Part shown: piece by piece, positions 19,801 to 22,126 of the stretch
Position numbering within the stretch: the first letter of the stretch is position 1
How the letters are laid out: the number at the start of each line of letters is the position of its first letter
Assembly: GCF_000003605.2 (NCBI RefSeq)
Contig: NW_003105105.1
Location: 308,336 to 330,461 of the forward strand
Reading direction: 5' to 3'
Origin: Saccoglossus kowalevskii
Lineage: Eukaryota > Hemichordata > Enteropneusta > Harrimaniidae
Length of the DNA stretch: 22,126 bases
Position numbers and translations under genes: made by a program
Notes under the pieces: model-generated
Seen by the model: the letters and a program-made list of their open reading frames with translations, nothing else
The model's database searches: none
Told to the model about the DNA's origin: nothing

Positions 19801-20295
19801 AGATATCAGTCAATGTGAAGTTATTTACAAGATTGTGCCTGATTGGATTGCTAACTCTAACAGTTGGACCAATGAGAGAGCACCTTGTTTGTTGACAGGT
19901 ATCAAATTCTACCTTGTATATGTGTTTTGACTCATCTGCCATCTTGAGGTGATTAGTGATTTCCAACTGCATAATAGCTAATTTTCATTGATCACATGTG
20001 ATGTGTCGGTGATTCCCTCAGATATTTGTTCCAATCATGTTTGTTTCAAAAATAGGGCAGGAAAGGTTAACCATTAAAATGACTACTCTCATTTTCAGGC
20101 AGCATTTTTTAGTTGTGAACTTTTGTTGGTATTCATTTGCCAGCATGTTGTACGTTACACACATTTGTTACTTTTATCACACAGACGAATGTACAGTTAC
20201 GACAAAGGATTGACTCGCTAGAAAAAGATTTAGAGAAACAGAAAGACACATGCAAAAAGTGTGTGGCAATGAATAAACAATTGTTATTAGAAAAG
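16685..20295 (+). CDS. Tousled-like kinase, N-terminal 234 codons (seven exons, 3'-truncated by window)
   Basis: TLKs are nuclear Ser/Thr kinases whose best-known substrates are ASF1 histone chaperones; they act in replication-coupled chromatin assembly. Coding segments are 16685-16849, 18212-18284, 18498-18529, 18998-19072, 19191-19343, 19566-19658 and 20185-20295, with phase-consistent GT-AG junctions. Residues 1-20 (MEELRNFDPQKLELLEARFL) closely resemble the vertebrate TLK start. TPEKRPGSERKRKRR (56-70) is the conserved TPEK plus nuclear-localisation cluster. KINEYF corresponds to vertebrate KISDYF. From residue 167 the SDLSIHDI ... KKESRIDELLR ... KCVAMNKQLLLEK series matches the TLK coiled-coil region, which mediates dimerisation. 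Residues about 91-166 are Ser/Asn/Pro-rich and poorly conserved. The rest of the coiled coil and the kinase domain are outside the window. An in-frame TAG lies upstream of the ATG. The family call is very secure. Confidence 0.93.
17488..17653. repeat. 13-bp inverted repeat enclosing a 21-bp palindrome
   Basis: AGAATGATTGCAA at 17488-17500 is perfectly inverted at 17641-17653. Inside the loop, ATTCTCAAAG-T-CTTTGAGAAT forms a perfect palindrome at 17599-17619. Both lie in the same TLK intron as the hairpin at 17702. Confidence 0.75.
17702..17744. repeat. 11-bp perfect inverted repeat
   Basis: AAGACAATAGA at 17702-17712 and TCTATTGTCTT at 17734-17744 enclose a 21-nt loop. A second, smaller hairpin (ACCATGG / CCATGGT, 17824-17844) follows 80 bp later. 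Confidence 0.75.
18212..18284 (+). CDS. TLK exon with TPEK motif and NLS
   Basis: A 73-bp exon, acceptor TCTTTGCAG and donor GCAG|GTAAGT. TPEKRPGSERKRKRRADNFD matches the conserved TPEK block and basic nuclear-localisation cluster of TLK1/TLK2. Confidence 0.9.
18498..18529 (+). CDS. TLK microexon (32 bp), KINEYF motif
   Basis: Acceptor TTTTGTAG, donor AGG|GTATGT. It encodes GQAKKINEYFR with the first Gly split. The I-x-x-Y-F spacing matches vertebrate KISDYF and resembles a degenerate PCNA-interacting peptide, which is only a suggestion. The short length means gene predictors can miss it, but omitting it breaks the reading frame. Confidence 0.85.
18530..18997 (+). other. TLK intron containing MITE copy 2
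   Basis: A 468-bp intron. About half is the TACTGT-ended element at 18665-18875, followed by a C-rich run (18899-18914) and a short (TA)n. Confidence 0.65.
18665..18875. mobile_element. MITE, TACTGT...ACAGTA family, copy 2
   Basis: The left end is ACTGTAAAATACTTTATTTT and the right end is AAATAAAATATTCTACAGTA. The same internal words occur in the same order and orientation as copy 1 at 6495-6684 (TTATTTTCACTGATTTTT; CTGGTTTTTATTTTCACTGAATCATTCCTT). It differs by small insertions and is about 20 bp longer. It sits wholly within a TLK intron. Confidence 0.75.
18998..19072 (+). CDS. TLK exon (residues 91-115)
   Basis: A 75-bp phase-0 exon (acceptor TTGTTCACAG, donor ATG|GTACGT). The content is Ser/Pro/Asn-rich (HSSTSPSRNP, then PKSPSSSFHM), consistent with the variable linker of TLK N-termini. 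SP and TSP sites suggest possible phosphorylation but do not prove it. Confidence 0.82.
19110..19163. repeat. (AATA/AATG)n microsatellite
   Basis: A run of AATAAATAAATGAATGAATGAATAAATAAATAA in the short intron between two TLK linker exons. It ends about 27 bp before the acceptor at 19190. Confidence 0.85.
19191..19343 (+). CDS. TLK exon (residues 116-166)
   Basis: A 153-bp phase-0 exon (acceptor TTATTTGCAG, donor CAG|GTTTGT). It encodes a Ser/Asn/Pro-rich linker ending in MTEMYSVETQ. Joined to the next exon this gives ETQSDLS, the counterpart of vertebrate QTQSDLT. Confidence 0.85.
19566..19658 (+). CDS. TLK exon, start of coiled-coil region (residues 167-197)
   Basis: A 93-bp phase-0 exon (acceptor GGTTTTCAG, donor AGG|GTGAGT). 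SDLSIHDIHHLE and KKESRIDELLR align with vertebrate SDLTIEKISALE and KKEGRIDDLLR. An internal GTATCT could mimic a donor, but the frame and homology continue through it. Confidence 0.92.
19659..20184 (+). other. TLK intron; nothing recognised
   Basis: A 526-bp AT-rich intron between the two coiled-coil exons. I see no repeats of note and no gene. Confidence 0.55.
20185..20295 (+). CDS. TLK exon, coiled coil continued (residues 198-234)
   Basis: A 111-bp phase-0 exon (acceptor TTTATCACACAG, donor AAG|GTGAGT). The heptad-like RQRIDSLEKDLEKQ and the KCVAMNKQLLLEK end match vertebrate TLK (RCVTMSKKLLIEK). The next expected exon, beginning with a KQEK-type sequence, is not found before 22126, so the intron continues past the window. 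Confidence 0.92.
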
Positions 20296-20447
20296 GTGAG
20301 TTATATGATGTGTGTGCAAGATGCAGTTGTGTGAGCTGTGTTACATCATTGATTCTGTCTTTAATCACAGTCATTATTATGTACAGTCAGTGTTATCAAT
20401 CAATAATACCAGCAAATGCACTTGAGTGTTAATGGATATACTCTTAA

Positions 20448-20863
20448 AGGCCCAATTCACTTGCCCTGGGCAAGTGTGAATTGGAGGTGTGGCTATGTTA
20501 ATGAGTGTTGTTAATCACTTGCATAGCCTATGACGCATCCTGTTTCAGCGGTCCAATATCACGTGACTTTGACTGACAGTAGTTAATTATTCAAGATTAC
20601 TGGTAGTAGCGCGTCCCTTTCCCCGGTTCGTGTTTTATCCGCCAAAATCTCAGCTCGTACACTATTTATTGTCATAAATACTACACACAGTCACTGCTGT
20701 GATATTTATAGTCACATACATCCACTTTGGCATGACATAATCGACCTGTAAGTTTGAGAAAACGCGTTTTTATCTGAGCTTGGCTGGAGCTGTTTACTAC
20801 AGCGTGACAAGCAAGGAAATAATCCCTATTGTTTAGGGGCGTATTTATAGTATACCTGGGCCT
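20448..20863. mobile_element. MITE with TTAA flanks and AGGCCCA terminal inverted repeats
   Basis: A 416-bp element. TTAA (20444-20447) is followed by AGGCCCA, and TGGGCCT is followed by TTAA (20864-20867). The interior is more GC-rich than the surrounding intron. It starts with a perfect 9-bp-arm palindrome (CACTTGCCC-T-GGGCAAGTG, 20459-20477). It has no transposase frame. TTAA duplication is the hallmark of piggyBac-type insertion, but the ends lack the usual CCC start, so the superfamily is a guess. Confidence 0.7.
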
Positions 20864-21197
20864 TTAAAGGGAAACCTTCCAAGCCCAAAAATTCATGGGA
20901 CACTATTGTTTCAATGTTTGTGTTATTTACAAAGTTAATCTATCCTTTGTTATCCATTGTAATTTTAATCCAGAAAGTAAATTTGTTGTGAGATTGGCTT
21001 AACTGGAAGTGCCTCTTTAGCCACATTAATTTTGTTAGCGACAAAACGTCGTAAGCTTTGCCAGTCAGTGAAAATTCCTCAGGCATTCTATAACACGTAT
21101 TTTCATTGACATTTGTGAAATTTTGTCTTCACAAATGCCATAAAAGTCTTGAAAATTCCTATCAGCAAAAATTAAGCGGTTTGCAGTAGATTTCACT

Positions 21198-21610
21198 CAG
21201 TGTTCTCCCCAGAAAAATGTATCAGAGTGGCGGCTAATTTGCATATAATTTACATATCATTAGCATTTGTCTGAAGATAAAGAAAACAATAATGACAGGC
21301 TTGCATGGATGAAAATGTGTCTTTATTTTTTAACAAATGTATGTAGAAGATTAAATGAATCTGCTGCTGTGTGATTTCTATGTAATGTTGATTCTTCGGA
21401 CTTTCATGGAAGCCCAGTGATCTGCAGCTTTTGAGAACGCCGTGATTTTCTTTGCTTCCCACTTCTATTAAATGACATGGCCTTCTTGTGCATCTCCGAG
21501 TGTGCGTGTTTATCGATAGCATATTTCGTAATAGTTATACATGGCATAGAATTCCATACCAAAGAACTATTTCTGGATGTTTTTAAGTTGAATTTTCCAC
21601 ATATGTGTCA
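21198..21610 (-). pseudogene. Decayed hAT-like transposon fragment with zinc-finger coding remnant
   Basis: CAGTGTTCTCCCCAG starts at 21198 and has the CAGNG form of hAT terminal repeats. On the minus strand, an open frame from about 21610 to the stop at 21406-21404 reads ...SLVWNSMPCITITKYAIDK, then HAHSEMHKKAMSF. The W, Cys and His-x5-His spacing resembles the N-terminal TTF/BED-like zinc fingers of hAT-derived proteins; the second Cys of the expected C-x-x-C appears to be missing. The opposite end is not found, and the frame is blocked upstream by a TGA. The interpretation rests on pattern resemblance only. Confidence 0.4.
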
Positions 21611-21938
21611 CAGCATTCCTAAAAGATAAGAAATAGGAGCGAATCAATACTTGTATTTAAAAAATATCGTCACGATCAACACGAAAATAAACAAATTGCC
21701 GCCATTTTGAAAAGTCGCTAAACTTAAAAATTGCCACGATAAACTTTACCCAACTATTTCAAAACACAATACTAGTATTAGTTACTTTGATAAATCGTAG
21801 CCAACAATTTTTGAACTTCCAGAAAGAAGGTCGTTTCCAAAAAAATGTTTCGACGATCGGCAAAAAATGAAGCCATACAAAAATTTACTAAACTAGGTCA
21901 AAACTCGCTTCCAAGTAAAACGCTACAAATAAATACTT

Positions 21939-22126
21939 TTTTAGCTCCGCTGTCGACTTTGTCGAGCGGAGCTTATCATATGAGTGATTGTCCGTCGTCG
22001 TCCGTCGTCGTCGTCCGTGTCAATGTTTTACTTTTTCGACTTCTTCTTGAAAACTACAAGCCTGAATGCTTTGATACTTGGTGTATATGTACCTTGGGTA
22101 GACCTCTCTTAGATTTGTTCATTTCA
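21939..22126 (+). repeat. Start of a dispersed hairpin plus CGTCGTC repeat
   Basis: AGCTCCGCT (21943-21951) and AGCGGAGCT (21965-21973) form a 9-bp hairpin. About 20 bp later comes a (GTCCGTCGTC)n tract (about 21991-22018), then TTCTTGAAAACTACAAG and GATACTTGGTGTATATG. The layout recalls the abundant AGCTCACC...GTCCGTCGTCCGTC repeats known from mollusc and other marine invertebrate genomes. It continues beyond the window. Confidence 0.6.

Larger units (their letters stand above)
20296..22126 (+). other. TLK intron running off the right edge, rich in mobile-element relics
   Basis: At least 1.8 kb without a TLK exon. It contains the TTAA-flanked MITE (20448-20863), a decayed hAT-like end and zinc-finger frame (21198-21610, minus), a YY1-type GCCGCCATTTTG at 21698-21709, and the 5' part of a hairpin-CGTCGTC repeat from about 21939. 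Confidence 0.65.

Noticed and set aside
20600-20640. Possible tRNA B-box (GGTTCG)
   Set aside because: The sequence after GGTTCG does not fit a B-box, and no A-box or cloverleaf could be drawn. It lies inside the TTAA-flanked MITE.

Overview
This is eukaryotic, almost certainly animal, nuclear DNA. It is AT-rich by eye. Genes are split into short exons by GT-AG introns of about 0.1-2 kb, and microsatellites, minisatellites and MITE-like repeats fill the spaces. One gene encodes the N-terminus of a tousled-like kinase (TLK), and another encodes an ADP-ribosyltransferase of the PARP superfamily. The repeat style suggests a marine invertebrate (lophotrochozoan or ambulacrarian), including a hairpin-plus-CGTCGTC element at the right edge and frequent TACCGGTA palindromes. 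I cannot name the species.

Layout. Positions 1-1342 hold the 3' end of a plus-strand gene that enters from the left. Its last intron carries a 28-bp minisatellite, its terminal coding exon is at 965-1110, and a poly(A) signal is at 1337. It is tail-to-tail with the next gene across about 1.9 kb of gene-poor DNA. Positions 3209-13249 hold a minus-strand gene of nine coding exons. I reassembled it exon by exon with consistent splice phases into a predicted 894-residue protein. A PARP catalytic domain lies in the middle, with H362-Y391-E468 at the H-Y-E triad positions. The long C-terminal extension has three copies of a D-x-x-[LV]-[ED]-E-[VI]-R-K-x-L motif, an acidic tract and a UBA-like tail. 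Intron 3 of this gene carries a 31-bp minisatellite.

Positions 14.2-15.2 kb form a CpG-richer interval with two ETS-type sites, a perfect CRE and a YY1-type site. It looks like a shared promoter of a head-to-head gene pair. Positions 16640-20295 hold seven plus-strand exons coding for the first 234 residues of TLK; its kinase domain lies beyond the right edge. Introns of both genes contain copies of the same ~200-bp TACTGT-ended MITE. The last 1.8 kb contains a TTAA-flanked MITE, a decayed hAT-like/zinc-finger fragment and the start of a dispersed hairpin repeat.

Functional reading: TLKs are nuclear kinases of histone-chaperone and replication biology, and the neighbouring PARP-family protein carries NLS-like basic clusters. 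A shared promoter could co-express two chromatin-related enzymes, but that link is inference. The most interesting item is the PARP-family protein: it keeps a polymerase-type glutamate in an otherwise mono-ART-like domain, and its C-terminal architecture is one I do not recognise.
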